Positions 20,660-31,235 of a DNA stretch of 64,000 bases are shown here, piece after piece (the stretch's first letter is position 1; each line of letters begins with the position of its first letter). Location of the stretch: contig JAUEDM010000005.1 of the NCBI GenBank assembly GCA_033439685.1, positions 4,278,001-4,342,000 on the forward strand, in the 5' to 3' direction. The position numbers and the translations under genes are program-made. Below the pieces are notes generated by a model that saw only the letters and a list, made by a program, of their open reading frames with translations, made no database searches and was not told the origin of the DNA. The stretch comes from Apodospora peruviana (lineage: Eukaryota; Ascomycota; Sordariomycetes; Sordariales; Lasiosphaeriaceae).

Positions 20660-21778
20660 CTAAAGCTCAACCACAAGCTTAGTAGCACTAACACCAGCAT
20701 TGCACTTCTCCAACGCCTCCTGTACTTTCTCCAACCCCTTACCAACAACAGTAGGCGACGGCAAACACTTCAACTTACCACTCTCCAAGGCCTCCGTCAC
20801 AAACCCCTCAAAAACCGGCTTCACAACATCATTAACACAGAAAATCATGCCCGCCTGAACATTCGCAGGCACACCCTCAGCAGGAGGCGGGTGCGTGCAC
20901 GCCAAATGTCCACCGCCCAACTTCTCCAAAATCGCCAAATCGTTCGGAAACGTTTTGTCGGTAGCAATAGCGTCCACGATACCCACAAACTCGCTCTTCG
21001 AGTACTTGGTCTTGATGACATCGACGAGTTTGTCGACGAACTCAGCGTCCTTGTAGTCAAAGACATCCGCTGCACCGCACGACTTGCTGAAGTTCGCATT
21101 TTTGGCGGAGGTGATGGCGATCACGGTGACGCCTGCCGCGACGGCAAGCTGCGTGGTAGTTGCGCCTACCCCCGACGAGCCGCCATACACAATAACGAGC
21201 TTGTTCGCCGGAGCTGGGTTCAGGGACGGGTAGGGGAGACCGAGGGTCGGGATGGGCACGCCTGGCAGAGCGAAGCCTGCTTCCGTTACTGAGAGCGCGC
21301 AGACTGCTGTCTCGATGAGGGTGGGCAGGACCACGCCTTCTGTGAAGGGGATGTTGGGTGGGAGAATGGCGGCTTTGGAGGCTGATATGACGGTGTATAG
21401 CTGGAATGCGCCGTCTTTGGGTTGGGAGGTGATCAGGTTGATTGTGTGTCTAGACATTGAGTTAGGATGAGGAATGGGGGGGGGGGGGGAATAAAAAGGG
21501 GTGGACATGACGTACCCAATGACACGATCGCCGACCTTGAATCGCGTGACCTCCGGTCCGACTTCGTGGACGGTACCTGCTACATCGCAGCCGAAGACGG
21601 CTGGATAGCTCTGAATGAAGACGCCGACATCGTGCATGTGGTTGTCCACCTGGTTCATGGCCACCGCGGCGTTCTTGATCACCAGCTCACCGGGACCAGC
21701 TGTCGGCATGGGTGCGTCACCCACCTCCAGAGGGGTGTTGACCTTGTGCAGCCACGCAGCTTTGTTGAGGGATGCCAT
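20660..21778 (-). CDS. Medium-chain reductase, enoyl-reductase type, zinc-free
   Basis: Exon 1 is 21778-21516 and exon 2 is 21449-20660, split by a 66-bp intron (GTACGT..TCTAG), giving 350 residues. Reading through the intron stays open but inserts a proline-rich run that breaks the domain, so splicing is clear. The start MASLNKAAWL is the usual one. An N-terminal GroES-like domain contains AVFGCDVAGTVHEVG and VGDRVIG. The Rossmann domain has the NADPH loop VYGGSSGVGATTTQLA near residue 165. No catalytic or structural zinc cysteines are seen. This is the group of fungal zinc-binding-dehydrogenase-like proteins that includes polyketide trans-enoyl reductases and toxD-like proteins. No polyketide synthase lies in the window, so the substrate is open. 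Divergent from the OrsD-like regulator. Confidence 0.85.
   Translation of the reverse strand: MASLNKAAWLHKVNTPLEVGDAPMPTAGPGELVIKNAAVAMNQVDNHMHDVGVFIQSYPAVFGCDVAGTVHEVGPEVTRFKVGDRVIGYVMSTPFYSPPPPIPHPNSMSRHTINLITSQPKDGAFQLYTVISASKAAILPPNIPFTEGVVLPTLIETAVCALSVTEAGFALPGVPIPTLGLPYPSLNPAPANKLVIVYGGSSGVGATTTQLAVAAGVTVIAITSAKNANFSKSCGAADVFDYKDAEFVDKLVDVIKTKYSKSEFVGIVDAIATDKTFPNDLAILEKLGGGHLACTHPPPAEGVPANVQAGMIFCVNDVVKPVFEGFVTEALESGKLKCLPSPTVVGKGLEKVQEALEKCNAGVSATKLVVEL
21476..21489. repeat. G14 tract inside the reductase intron
   Basis: Fourteen G bases on the plus strand (C14 in the transcript), near the middle of the 66-bp intron 21450-21515. Its length may vary and could affect splicing. Confidence 0.9.
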
Positions 21779-22658
21779 TTTGATGGTTGGTTGAGAGTGT
21801 TGAAGGTGTGAAGATGATAAAAATGTCTGATGGTGTTGGTTAACGAACAGAACATGGCGAGGAGGGACAGTGCTATTTATCTCCATATCAAACCCAAACA
21901 ATTCACAATGCTTGTATCCTCCATTTCCAATACCTCTAGCCAATTCCCATTGCAAAGTGGAGTTTTGATAACATTTGTAAGTTGTTGTTGACAAAGCTTT
22001 AGGATTCAGGGGCAGGTGTAGTCATCAAGCTCACCGTACGGGTATGTCGTTCTGGAATCCCACATGCTGTTCCGATCACTTCCCCATATGCGGTTCCGAA
22101 TCCTACATTGCGTTCTGGGCGTATATTAGCCAACCACCTTCAACGCTGGGTTCGTTCGCTAGCACGGGATTACTAACCATGGGAAAGATCAAGATTCTCA
22201 TTGAACTCAACCATTCCATCCAACCACCGATTTTCACCAAGGAAAAAAAGAACCAAAAGTAGTCCTCTGTCAAGTTATTTTGATTTCTCCTCTTTTTCGT
22301 CCGTGTTGAATTTGGTTTCTTGGTTGTTTTTGTTGCGATATTTTGCATGTCCCCCATATACCGAATAACGAGTCTCGATTGGGGCCAGGCGCCAGGCGCA
22401 TTTGTCAACCCGAATCCGAGGGCTAACTAAGCTAGCCGCCTCGGATAACCCCCGCCGGCCTCGGATTGGTCTATGAGTGGACAGGCAACGCATCCTCCCT
22501 ACGGGGACCCCTACTACTAGGACTTTGACAAGGTCACAGAGGAAACGGTCCGGTCACACACAACTTTCAACTTTCAAAGAGAGAGAGTTTCCAGTTATAA
22601 CCCATATCTTGGGTATCGTCCCAAGGACAGGACAGGACATTGCGTACTTGCACCCAAA
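21779..22658. promoter_or_regulatory. Shared divergent promoter region
   Basis: An 880-bp region between the start codons of the reductase (minus) and the OrsD-like regulator (plus). No gene is seen in it. A bidirectional control region is inferred from the head-to-head order only. Confidence 0.4.
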
Positions 22659-24305
22659 ATGCCGTCCACCACCTCTTCCACGAACACCGACCTCCTCAGA
22701 TACGAACCAAAACACGGCGTGCTGATCTGTCGAGAATGCAAGTATGCCATCCAGAAATCGGCACTAGACAGCCACCTGCTCAGACACAAGATCTACCGCG
22801 GGGAGCGCCAACGTTTACTGTCATCGATCGCGCGTCTCGACGTCCTCGAGCCAGATGATGTGCAGCTGCCCGTCGCCGGTTTACCGCCGGTGGATGGACT
22901 TCCGGTAATCTCGGGGTTCCGGTGCACCAGCCCCGGGTGCGAGTCGCTCTACGCCAGCTCGAAGCGGATGAGGCGCCACTGGAGCGAGGCACACGGCGTC
23001 AGCGATCCGCCTGAGAGTTGCACGCGGCTGGTCAACCTGCAGACTTTTTTTCGCGGGACCAAGCTCAGGTATTTTGAGGTTTCTGGTCCTGTCTCGACAC
23101 CATCGCCGCCACCACCAACAAACCAAGCGCAGGCAGCAACTGCCAGTTCCGGGTCCGATGACACGGGGAATGGGACAGGAGGGAACCTAGCATCAGCGGC
23201 AGCGATAGCAGCACTCCCGGCATGCAAACGGCCCCCCGGTCCAGCACCGCTATATGACCCCGGGCTGGGCCAATACATCGACCTCGACACGCTGAAATAT
23301 TTTCATCATTTCACGACCAATACCAGCCTCACCATCCCGACGGAGAACCATTCACTTACAAACAAGCGGTGGCAGGTGGACGTGGTGCAACAAGCCTTCC
23401 AGTCTAGGTGGCTGATGTGCGGCCTCTTGACGCTCGCAGCATGCCACATCTCTTGTTCCGTCTCCGGGCCCTACAATGCGCGCGAGACAGCAAGACGCGG
23501 ACATCTCGATCGCGCGGTCCGTTGGTTGCGGGAGTTTTCGACCGGGTGGGGGGATATCAAGACGCGCGACGGCGGCGCGGGGATTTTGGGCAGTCTCGAA
23601 GAAGCGAAGACGGGCGCACAGATGATTTTACTCCAAAGATGTTGTCATTGGACTGGGGACGACACTGCACCCTTTAATTTGCGGAGTTTTATGCGCACGA
23701 TAAGGGGGATTGTGTGTCCTGTTTTTGCGCTGTGTTCGACTGTTAGTAGTGATGATTTGCCTGAGGAGTTGGTTCCTGAGCAGAACCCCGGGACGGTGGA
23801 GTCGGAGGGGCGGAGTGCGGTGAATAGGCCGCCGCCGACGGAGGTAGTGAATCATATCAAGAGTTTGAGTATGAGGATGTCGGATGCGCTTGGGAAGCCG
23901 GATAGTGCGCTGGATTTCTTTGCCACGCTTTCTGCGGTCGATGCGCTTGTTGATTGTTGTGGGTTAAGTTATAAGGAAGATACGTCGGCCGCGGTGTGGT
24001 TGGGTTTGGAGACTTGGTTGAGACGGGTGTCGGAGCATTTTCTGCAGATGGTTGCTAGACGAAAACCGGCTGCGCTTGTTGTGTTGGCACATTGGTCGCT
24101 TTTGTTGGAGAGAGCGGAGGGGTATTGTTGGTTTTTGGTTGGGTTGACGGAGAAGTTGCGGACGCAGATTGTCAAGGAGTTGCCTGATGATGCCAGTATA
24201 CAGAGTTTGGTGGAGGGGATGCCGGATGCTACTGCTGGTACTAGTGTTGGTGGCGAGGTTGATGGTACACATGTCGATCCTAGGATGGATCAGATGCAGT
24301 TTTGA
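22659..24305 (+). CDS. OrsD-like C2H2 (DUF3505) putative regulator
   Basis: A single-exon frame of 548 residues. The N-terminal 130 residues match the DUF3505/OrsD-like module: a first Cys2 pair in LICRECKYAI with H..H in SHLLRHK, and a second zinc knuckle CTSPGCESLYASSKRMRRHW. A Pro/Ser/Gly-rich linker follows (residues about 145-205). The C-terminal half (YIDLDTLKYFHHF to the end) is helical and resembles the ligand-sensing region of fungal zinc-cluster transcription factors, with the pattern LMCGLLTLAACHISC. A related gene sits in the orsellinic acid cluster of Aspergillus nidulans. A nuclear regulatory role is inferred, not shown. Divergent from the reductase. Confidence 0.75.
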   Translation: MPSTTSSTNTDLLRYEPKHGVLICRECKYAIQKSALDSHLLRHKIYRGERQRLLSSIARLDVLEPDDVQLPVAGLPPVDGLPVISGFRCTSPGCESLYASSKRMRRHWSEAHGVSDPPESCTRLVNLQTFFRGTKLRYFEVSGPVSTPSPPPPTNQAQAATASSGSDDTGNGTGGNLASAAAIAALPACKRPPGPAPLYDPGLGQYIDLDTLKYFHHFTTNTSLTIPTENHSLTNKRWQVDVVQQAFQSRWLMCGLLTLAACHISCSVSGPYNARETARRGHLDRAVRWLREFSTGWGDIKTRDGGAGILGSLEEAKTGAQMILLQRCCHWTGDDTAPFNLRSFMRTIRGIVCPVFALCSTVSSDDLPEELVPEQNPGTVESEGRSAVNRPPPTEVVNHIKSLSMRMSDALGKPDSALDFFATLSAVDALVDCCGLSYKEDTSAAVWLGLETWLRRVSEHFLQMVARRKPAALVVLAHWSLLLERAEGYCWFLVGLTEKLRTQIVKELPDDASIQSLVEGMPDATAGTSVGGEVDGTHVDPRMDQMQF

Positions 24306-24625
24306 ACGTTGGCCACTTCCCAGCGTTGATATAGAAATTAGAAACAATAAGTCCACCCGGAGAATACAATGTCTCGTTCATTCCTCTCCAGCCAGGTCTT
24401 GGCCTGGTCTTCCGCGTTTCACCCCCAGAGTTTCTCCTCCCCGAAACCTTCCATGCTTCCACTGACCTTCCGTTACTACCAGACAACCAGCACTCTCACC
24501 ATCCACACCTGGTTATGAACCGCTTACTTTACTTGGTGCACTTGGCCCACTGGAGATAATGGACCTGGGAAAACTTGAGATCCGTCGAGTCGACCTATCA
24601 CGCAAGTCGTCAGCCCACTGCCATT
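24306..24625. other. Short intergenic region
   Basis: Between the convergent OrsD-like and DUF4360 genes. Nothing seen beyond 3' flanks. Confidence 0.6.
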
Positions 24626-25344
24626 TTAGTGATGAGACATCCATCTCCTCAACAAACCCCTGCCCTCTTCTCTTCGAAAACACCTCCTCCAGCCAACCTC
24701 AAAGGAACCGGTAGTATTTACCGTCAGCAGGGCCGATTTGGAGCTGTCACTCGGCGACAGCCGGACCTCGGAGTTGATATTCAACAACCCCTCAAGACCG
24801 CACGGCGACCAGACGGTGCTCTCGACGCCGAACTGATCAGTCTTGATGTAGTTGTCATCATAAGGGCCCTTGATGGTCATTGTGCTCGCAATCTTTATTT
24901 CCATTAGCCACACCCTACCCAACCCCAGTGGTAGGAAGGACTGACCTGTCGTGAATCACCAGAGAAATAGTAGGTCGCCTTGCAAGTGCCCGTGTCGCCC
25001 TTAGGAATCTGCGCGTAGCCACGGTAATCGGCCTTGAAGACGGAGAACTGCCACCCCGAGGGGTACTTCAGTTTCACGTTGAGCTGGCAGTTCTTGCGGT
25101 AGTTTGAGGCTGACAGGTCTTTGCCGGCTTGCGCGACAAAGCTGGCATAGAGGAGGGTGATGGTCGTCAGGTCGGACGAGAGCATGCCCGACACCGAGCC
25201 GGCGGGGCATCCTGACCCTGCAAAGGCGATGCCTGTGATGCTGACTTCGTGGCCTGAGGGGCCGCCTTCTAGGCCTTCTGTGAGGATTGGGCTGGCGGAG
25301 GCAACAAGGCCGGTGAAGAGGAAGAGGGTGTTGGAGAGACGCAT
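24626..25344 (-). CDS. Secreted DUF4360 protein
   Basis: Exon 1 is 25344-24946 and exon 2 is 24892-24626, split by a 53-bp intron, giving 221 residues. A signal peptide ends near residue 17. The mature part has the DUF4360 pattern: VSITGIAFAGSGCPAGSV at the start, a central NCQLNVKLKYPSGWQF, a Y-rich strand ending CKATYYFSG, and STVWSPCGLEGLLNIN in exon 2. Cysteines are spaced for two or three disulfides. Most relatives stop soon after a final W..C. Here a basic tail of about 18 residues follows, which could be a lost stop or an unseen intron. Extracellular, function unknown. A TATA box lies 97 bp upstream. Confidence 0.8.
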
Positions 25345-26955
25345 GTTTTTGTATTAGTATTGATAAATCAGGGGGTCGAAGGGGTTTGTTTGGTTGGATG
25401 AAGATTTCTTTTGTGGGTTACCGTTGGCGGTTGATGAGGGTATTTATACTTGTTTGGCTTCAGTCATGTTCGGGCGAGGAGATTACAGGTACGCGAGACA
25501 TCTTTCCGGGGCAACATTCCCGTGAGAAATCATCTTGGTATGAGTCCTGTCTCACCAGAGGCAAATGTTGCTATTCTTGTCATCGTCACCCCATGGGGAT
25601 ATTGTTTTAATTTACTGGTCGTCTTGAACCACTGCCCCTGACGGCTGACAAAGAGGAGAGGGCGGTCTCGCCGTCAGTCACGAGGTTTGGATTCTGACTT
25701 GATATTGGACCGCATGGCACGATCTCGGCGGTCCTTCCTCAGGAAGATGCTGTGATGTCGAACATCGGCAAAGGCACGGCGTCGCGATATAGTCAACCGA
25801 GAATGCGGTTCATCGGGGGCACTATACAGAATGCAGCCTCAGGTTTCTATTTTGAGACACAGCCTGTCCCACCAAGAACCAGCTGTGTGGTGCCAGTCAG
25901 GGGGAGAGGCCATCAAGTTTGTTGCTGTCCAGGCTGCCAAGAAACTTGGAGAGAGAAGCAGTGTCCAAACAAATCGCCGAAGAAGCTCCTCGCTCGCCTA
26001 AGGGTCGGGGTAGTTCATATAAATCGTCTTCGGGGTTGTGGGTCAGAATCATCACCGGTCAACCCCTCACACACGCCACAAAACACGAATTATACCCAAT
26101 ATGCACCAAGGAAAGGGGGTGACTGACACGTGAGTGAATCTCCAGAACTTGATGAACAGCTGGTATGTGTGGTGGGCGGCCGAAACCCGGTTACTGGCTA
26201 ATAACGGGCAAACTTTATTCTCACCCGAATCCGGGGACCTGCCACACCAGGTTAGAGGTGGACGGCCGAACCCAACAGGCTAAAGGGGAAATAAACAACA
26301 GTCTGGGGCATGTGCGCAATCTGTGAGGTAATTAACTGACCCAATCATCACACCACACGCACTCGTTTAAACTTTATAGATCACATTATCATGCTTACCT
26401 ACTTTCCTGTCTGGGTCATTCTGGGCTGGGATCGGGTGCTGGTGCATACGCCGATCGGTCTCGACTGATGTCAGGGGTCCTCGGTATGTGGTCAAACAGA
26501 CCTTCGCTCTCCATGCCCATTTCGCTTCCGGTTGAGATCTGAACATATCTTGGGTATTTGATGTCTCCTCCATGGTGTTTGGAACGTTGCAGAGGTTAAA
26601 CTTGAGTAAACCTTGATAATAAATTGTTGAAATTCCGTGAAATGGATGGCAGTCAACAGAGCGACGGTGCGAAGTTCATGCGTACCGGAAAAGGGAGAAC
26701 GGGAGCCGAGACAAGTCGACATCAGTTAATAAAGCCGCGAGGAACCGGACGGACCATAGCCTCTACAATATGTCACACCCGCAAAAAAAGAGCTGGAAGA
26801 CCACAAACAATATAAACAAGATTTCAGCAAGGACGAAGAAGGGTTCATATACGGCCCGGACAAACAGTGAAGACACAGTTGACAACAGAGAAAGTCGTAA
26901 ACTGAACCACACTCGTCAAAAAGCTAGAATCCATTACATAACACCTCTCGCCGAA
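25345..26955. other. Gene-free interval
   Basis: About 1.6 kb. The left end is the promoter of the DUF4360 gene (TATA at 25441-25448). The right end is the 3' flank of the HET gene. Only motif-free open frames in between. Confidence 0.5.
25441..25448 (-). promoter_or_regulatory. TATA box of the DUF4360 gene
   Basis: TATAAATA on the minus strand, 97 bp before the ATG at 25344. Confidence 0.5.
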
Positions 26956-29085
26956 CTAAACCAAGAAAAAATTCCTCTTCTTCTCAACTTCCGTGACGAC
27001 TTCCCCATCCATAACCCCATCACAAAACGCCTCGCCCACAAACGAAAACAACCTCCCCTCCCCTCCCACATCTCTTTGCGTCCCCCCATTCGCCGCAGCA
27101 ACCTCCTCTCCAGTAGCATGCCTCAGCACAAACGGAATCCTCCCCCCACAAAACACCACAACCACATCCCCTTCCCGCGCGTCCGCCGGTCCCATGCCCA
27201 AATAACCCCTTTCCGTCAAGAACGGCCGCATCCCAACCATTCTTCTCATGCCCTCCCTGTACTCCTGCCCGCACTGCCCATTGGCATACCGTTCCTCCCA
27301 CCCAGACTCGGCGTGGCGCTTGTTCATCTCGTCCAGCGGCAATTTATCCAGCTCCGCAAAATGGAGGACATTGTCCCAGCACTGGCGGTGATACACAGCC
27401 ACGTCAGGCACCGTGCCCGCCCTACCCAGCTCGCCTAGCAACTTTGACCAGTACCTGTCGCCGATGGGCACGCGCCACAATGACTCCTCTTTGCGTTGCG
27501 CCGTGTTATCGCCGTAGATCGGATAAGTTTTGTCCTTTGCTCGTAGCCAGAGCTGTTCCATCTGTCCAAAATATGCGAGATATCTCTTGTGATCCCAGTC
27601 CATGTCTGTCCACGCGTCTGGTGCTACTTCTTCGATCGTGTCGATCGTGTAACCTCCCAGCCCCAAAACCAGCTCACTGCTCATCTTACCGTCGGTGGCC
27701 ACCTCAACTTGACTGTCCCCCCCACAAGCATTAAAAACATGACTGTCCGTGTTCTCATGGATCTTGTAATAACTCTCCCTCAAACCAGGCCGCCAGTCCG
27801 GCACCCATGTTGGCAGTCTCTCGCTATTCTCCGCCACAGTCCCATCACTCCTATAGTTCAGTATCCGTTTCGGCCCCTGCGTGAAGCATAATAAGTCCAC
27901 CCTTCCCGTGCTAACAATCGCCCGCGCCACCCCTGTCAGGATAACCCCCGTTTCGGTCGTCATATAATCCGGCTTGACACCAAGCAGGTCGGTATCAACA
28001 GCAAGACCGAGTAACCCGTACACCCGATCGCGGTGCTGTTTCGCCCCCGTGTCCCTAGCCACATATAATTTCCTTAACAGCACAAACAGCGTATCGCCCT
28101 CCGCTTGAGGCTCACCCCTATCAAATTTGCGCCGCCGCTGACGACAACTGAACAGCGCGGCAGTCGGCTCATCCGCTACCTCATTGACTCGTGTCCTCCA
28201 ATCCGGGATGCTCATCAACTCGCCCGCCTTTAGGTTTCCGATACAAAACTGAAGCAGCTGCACAGCCAACATCACCAACTCAACGGCCACGATCCGGTCA
28301 CCACAAACAAACACCGTGTCTGGGCACAGACAGAACTCTTGGACTACCCACAGCCGCGTAAACCACGTCCGCTCGAACCAATGCTTCAGTGACTGGCTAG
28401 TCATCAACGGAAAGAAAACTTGTCCGGTCTGTCGGAGGATCTTTTGAAACAGAATGGTGGTCGGATCGTCAGGATGTACATTGCTGATAATCGGCTGTAA
28501 GAGGTGGAAGCGCTCGCGGGCGTAGTAGCTCTCCAAGCCGGCGTCACGCGCCCATTGTCCTGACACACGCATCGCGTTCATCACGTCGTCTGAGCCATCA
28601 GCTGCGGGACCGATCCAGACTAATACCTGAGTTGCGCTTGCGTAGATCTTGCCCATGAGCTGGACCTGGTGGCCTTTTTCGGTGAAATCGGTCTGGTTGA
28701 TGCTGATTTGGTCGATCCAGAGGGTTACGCTTTTGACGGGATGGCGGATATGGCGGAGGGCTGCGTCGAGAGATGTTGTTATTGCGATTTTTGAGGGTTT
28801 TCGGGGGATGTTGGGAGCGTTAGGTTCGGCGAAAGGGGGATCGTATGAGACTGCTATTGAATGGGTCGCTGTGTCGTCGCCCCAGACGTATGAGAGTGCT
28901 TTGAACTCTGTGACAATTGGGTGTGTTGCTGGGTTGGTCGTGATGATGGGGGTAGTGAAGAGTCTGCAGCGGAGGGGAGCTTCAAAGTGGTCGTCGGAAT
29001 CAGAATCAGACGGGTAGAGCTCTAACAGCCGGATCTCGGTGGCCGGCGACTTGAGTGGCACCGAGGTATAGCTGAAGGTGGTCAT
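26956..29085 (-). CDS. HET-domain protein, intact
   Basis: A single-exon frame of 709 residues starting at the ATG at 29085. The HET domain covers about residues 60-230 with its three landmark blocks: FKALSYVWGD, LWIDQISINQTDFTEKGHQV, and YASATQVLVWIGPAADGSDD. The rest follows the usual layout, with RTWFTRLWVVQEF, a DRVYGLLGLA block near residue 360, LPTWVPDWRPG, and a C-terminal GDVVVVFCGGRIPFVLR ending with the FCDGVMDGE element. HET proteins act in vegetative incompatibility, where unlike individuals that fuse undergo localised cell death. Most copies have no known partner. This one appears complete, unlike the HET pseudogene 3 kb downstream on the same strand. Confidence 0.9.
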   Translation of the reverse strand: MTTFSYTSVPLKSPATEIRLLELYPSDSDSDDHFEAPLRCRLFTTPIITTNPATHPIVTEFKALSYVWGDDTATHSIAVSYDPPFAEPNAPNIPRKPSKIAITTSLDAALRHIRHPVKSVTLWIDQISINQTDFTEKGHQVQLMGKIYASATQVLVWIGPAADGSDDVMNAMRVSGQWARDAGLESYYARERFHLLQPIISNVHPDDPTTILFQKILRQTGQVFFPLMTSQSLKHWFERTWFTRLWVVQEFCLCPDTVFVCGDRIVAVELVMLAVQLLQFCIGNLKAGELMSIPDWRTRVNEVADEPTAALFSCRQRRRKFDRGEPQAEGDTLFVLLRKLYVARDTGAKQHRDRVYGLLGLAVDTDLLGVKPDYMTTETGVILTGVARAIVSTGRVDLLCFTQGPKRILNYRSDGTVAENSERLPTWVPDWRPGLRESYYKIHENTDSHVFNACGGDSQVEVATDGKMSSELVLGLGGYTIDTIEEVAPDAWTDMDWDHKRYLAYFGQMEQLWLRAKDKTYPIYGDNTAQRKEESLWRVPIGDRYWSKLLGELGRAGTVPDVAVYHRQCWDNVLHFAELDKLPLDEMNKRHAESGWEERYANGQCGQEYREGMRRMVGMRPFLTERGYLGMGPADAREGDVVVVFCGGRIPFVLRHATGEEVAAANGGTQRDVGGEGRLFSFVGEAFCDGVMDGEVVTEVEKKRNFFLV

Positions 29086-29449
29086 GTTGGTGTTTTGGAA
29101 CCGAAGACGGCGTGCCAGAGATTAGTTTGTTAGATGTTTCAGTGCAGAGTAAGATAGATCCTGGCGGTGGTGCAAATACAAACTTCAAATGCGGGGAGAC
29201 GTCAGAGTTGAATGAGGCTCTGCTCTGTGAAAGAAGGGTGTTGTGATGTTTGCTAGCCCCCAGACTATTGATTCAGCCCCATCCGTAATTGGTAACGCCA
29301 ACTGCAGTACGACGTAAATGGTACTTGGCTCCATCTTCAACCCTCGCCTTTCTTCGGATAATCGGATTCGGCTCTTGTGAGGCGGTGTCAGAGAAATCTT
29401 CCACAGGTGAGGGAAATCGGTACGATCCGGGAGAGTGAGGCAAAGCAAG
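29086..29449. other. Intergenic region, HET promoter
   Basis: It lies between the HET start and the stop of the phosphotransferase-like gene. No gene and no clear TATA. Confidence 0.5.
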
Positions 29450-30701
29450 CTAGGGGTTTGTTATATCAAACCGTACAATCTCACCGCCCAACACACAATC
29501 AGCCCATCTGCCCACCCGTTTTGAAAACATCCCATCACACAATTCAATCGCCTCAAACAAGTCCATGATCTCTGCGTTCTTCTCCATGTCCTCAACCGGC
29601 CACTCAGGCCACAACTCCTTCAGCCGAGCGTTGTAAACCTTGCGTAGCTCTGTAGCTTCGTACTCCATCCTATGGATGAAATATAACTCGTTCTTCCTTC
29701 CGTGCTTGGTATCAGCGTATGCGTCCATCAGCGGTTCCTCCTCCCTCACCGGCCCCTCGAGAAACTTGGGAAGCTTGGTTGCCATCCAGAGCGGCATGGC
29801 CAAAACGCATTCCCAGTCCAAAACAGCCGTGATTTCGCCCGTTTCGCCGACCAAGATGTTGTTGAGATGCAGGTCGTGATGATAGAGCGCTGTCGTCTCT
29901 GGCCGCTGCTCTTGGATACTAGTTGAGGGGAAGAAGACTTTTGAAACAATGGCAAGCAGTTTCTGTCCGGCAGCCAATATATCCTCGGCATCTTCTCTCT
30001 CGTCCTCATCCTCCGAGTTCTTGAGGACGGCGATCTGGTGTTGCAAGATGATTTCCAATTTGGTGCTCAGCCAGTCACGGCTGGAGTGGAAGGGACCCTG
30101 TGGCACGTCGTAACCAAGGTGATCGCCCATAAAGAACTCGGGCGAGACTAGAAGACCGACTCCTTTGGAATCTCGTCGACAAAGATCCAACGTCCCTATG
30201 CCCCCTGAAGAGGAAATCTGGGTTAGACAACTCTGCCTGGAACTTGGCGATTTGTTTTGTAAAAGCGACCTTCTGCCCCATCGACATGTCCCACCAGCGA
30301 GTATGCGTCGGTGCACCACGCATGAGCTCCATCAAACCCCATTCGAAACCGATTTCGTTATCGGTACTGTCGTCAAACGCGAATATTTCCGGAACCGGGA
30401 TCGTCGTGTTGTCGCGCACCCACCGAAGAGTAGCCACCTCGGCGCGCGTTTTATGGCGGGGGAAGACAGGTAGCGTGACGCGCATGATGAGAGAGGCATT
30501 GTTTGCGCGTCTGATGGTGTAGAGCTGATTGAAGAGGCCGGATGCGTGAAAATCAACCTCGCAGATCTCGTCCGGAGGGATGCTCAATCGCTGGCGGCAT
30601 ATCTTCTCGATCGCTGTGATTGAAGGGTCCCGTGTCCATTCTGGTACGGGATTGAATGCCGTCTCTTTCCATCGCAGACCGTCTTGGTTTGGGGCCGGCA
30701 T
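29450..30701 (-). pseudogene. Aminoglycoside-phosphotransferase-like gene with one frameshift
   Basis: The first frame (from the ATG at 30701) carries the N-terminal kinase lobe: ASGLFNQLYTI, RAEVATLRWV and the conserved AFTKQIAKFQAEL. The matching C-terminal lobe continues in another frame and runs to a stop at 29450. It holds the catalytic loop YHHDLHLNNILV, the metal site VLDWECVLAMPLW, and PQGPFHSSRDWL just before. The two parts of the domain abut with no missing residues, and the switch lies in a run of five C at 30201-30205 (G5 in the transcript), where one base fewer would restore the frame. A real intron is unlikely, because the best acceptor (TTCCTCTTCAG) would give only about 27 bp. 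As written the product stops after 208 residues. Apart from this the protein (about 416 residues) looks functional: a fungal protein of the APH/choline-kinase fold with unknown small substrate. A young inactivation or a sequencing error fits equally. Confidence 0.8.
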
Positions 30702-31235
30702 GTCGACTCGCTGGATGAGATGAGATGATGACGCGAGATAGACTACATATCAAGAAATGCAGGTGCTGACCGGCTGGCGGTCGAGGATCAGAAAGAGGGG
30801 TTGAGCAAAGTTGCTGCAAACGAATTTTTACAGCTCGTCCTAAATAAGATGGTTGCGGAATAAGAGCCTCGGTGGTGTAGAACAGGATGTCTAATTGTTA
30901 GGTACCTACCTATAAACTTATTAAGTGAACTGCCCGTTGACACGTAGTCGCCCCATCCGTACCGCGGTTACGGATACTGCTGCTGCTGCTGCTGCTGCTG
31001 CTTGTGGGAAGATTAGGTATGATATATATCCTGATGTGGTCTTCAAACATCAGACCACCTCATTTAATGGGCTGGACACGGACTGAAGCTTCTATCCAGG
31101 TCCCACTATGACCTTCATTGATGTTGAACTTTCCATTTTGACTTTCATTCTAACTTGCATTGTAAACCTTCTGTTACAACTTGCACGTGCAAGACGGTAA
31201 GGTGTTTCACGGTATAAAGAGCGGCTGCACCGCTA
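30702..31235. other. Intergenic region with a CTG microsatellite
   Basis: Promoter side of the phosphotransferase-like gene. It holds CTG x8 at 30977-31000 and a GGTACCTACCTA element near 30901-30912. No gene seen. Confidence 0.6.
30977..31000. repeat. (CTG)8 microsatellite
   Basis: Eight CTG units in intergenic DNA. Confidence 0.9.
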
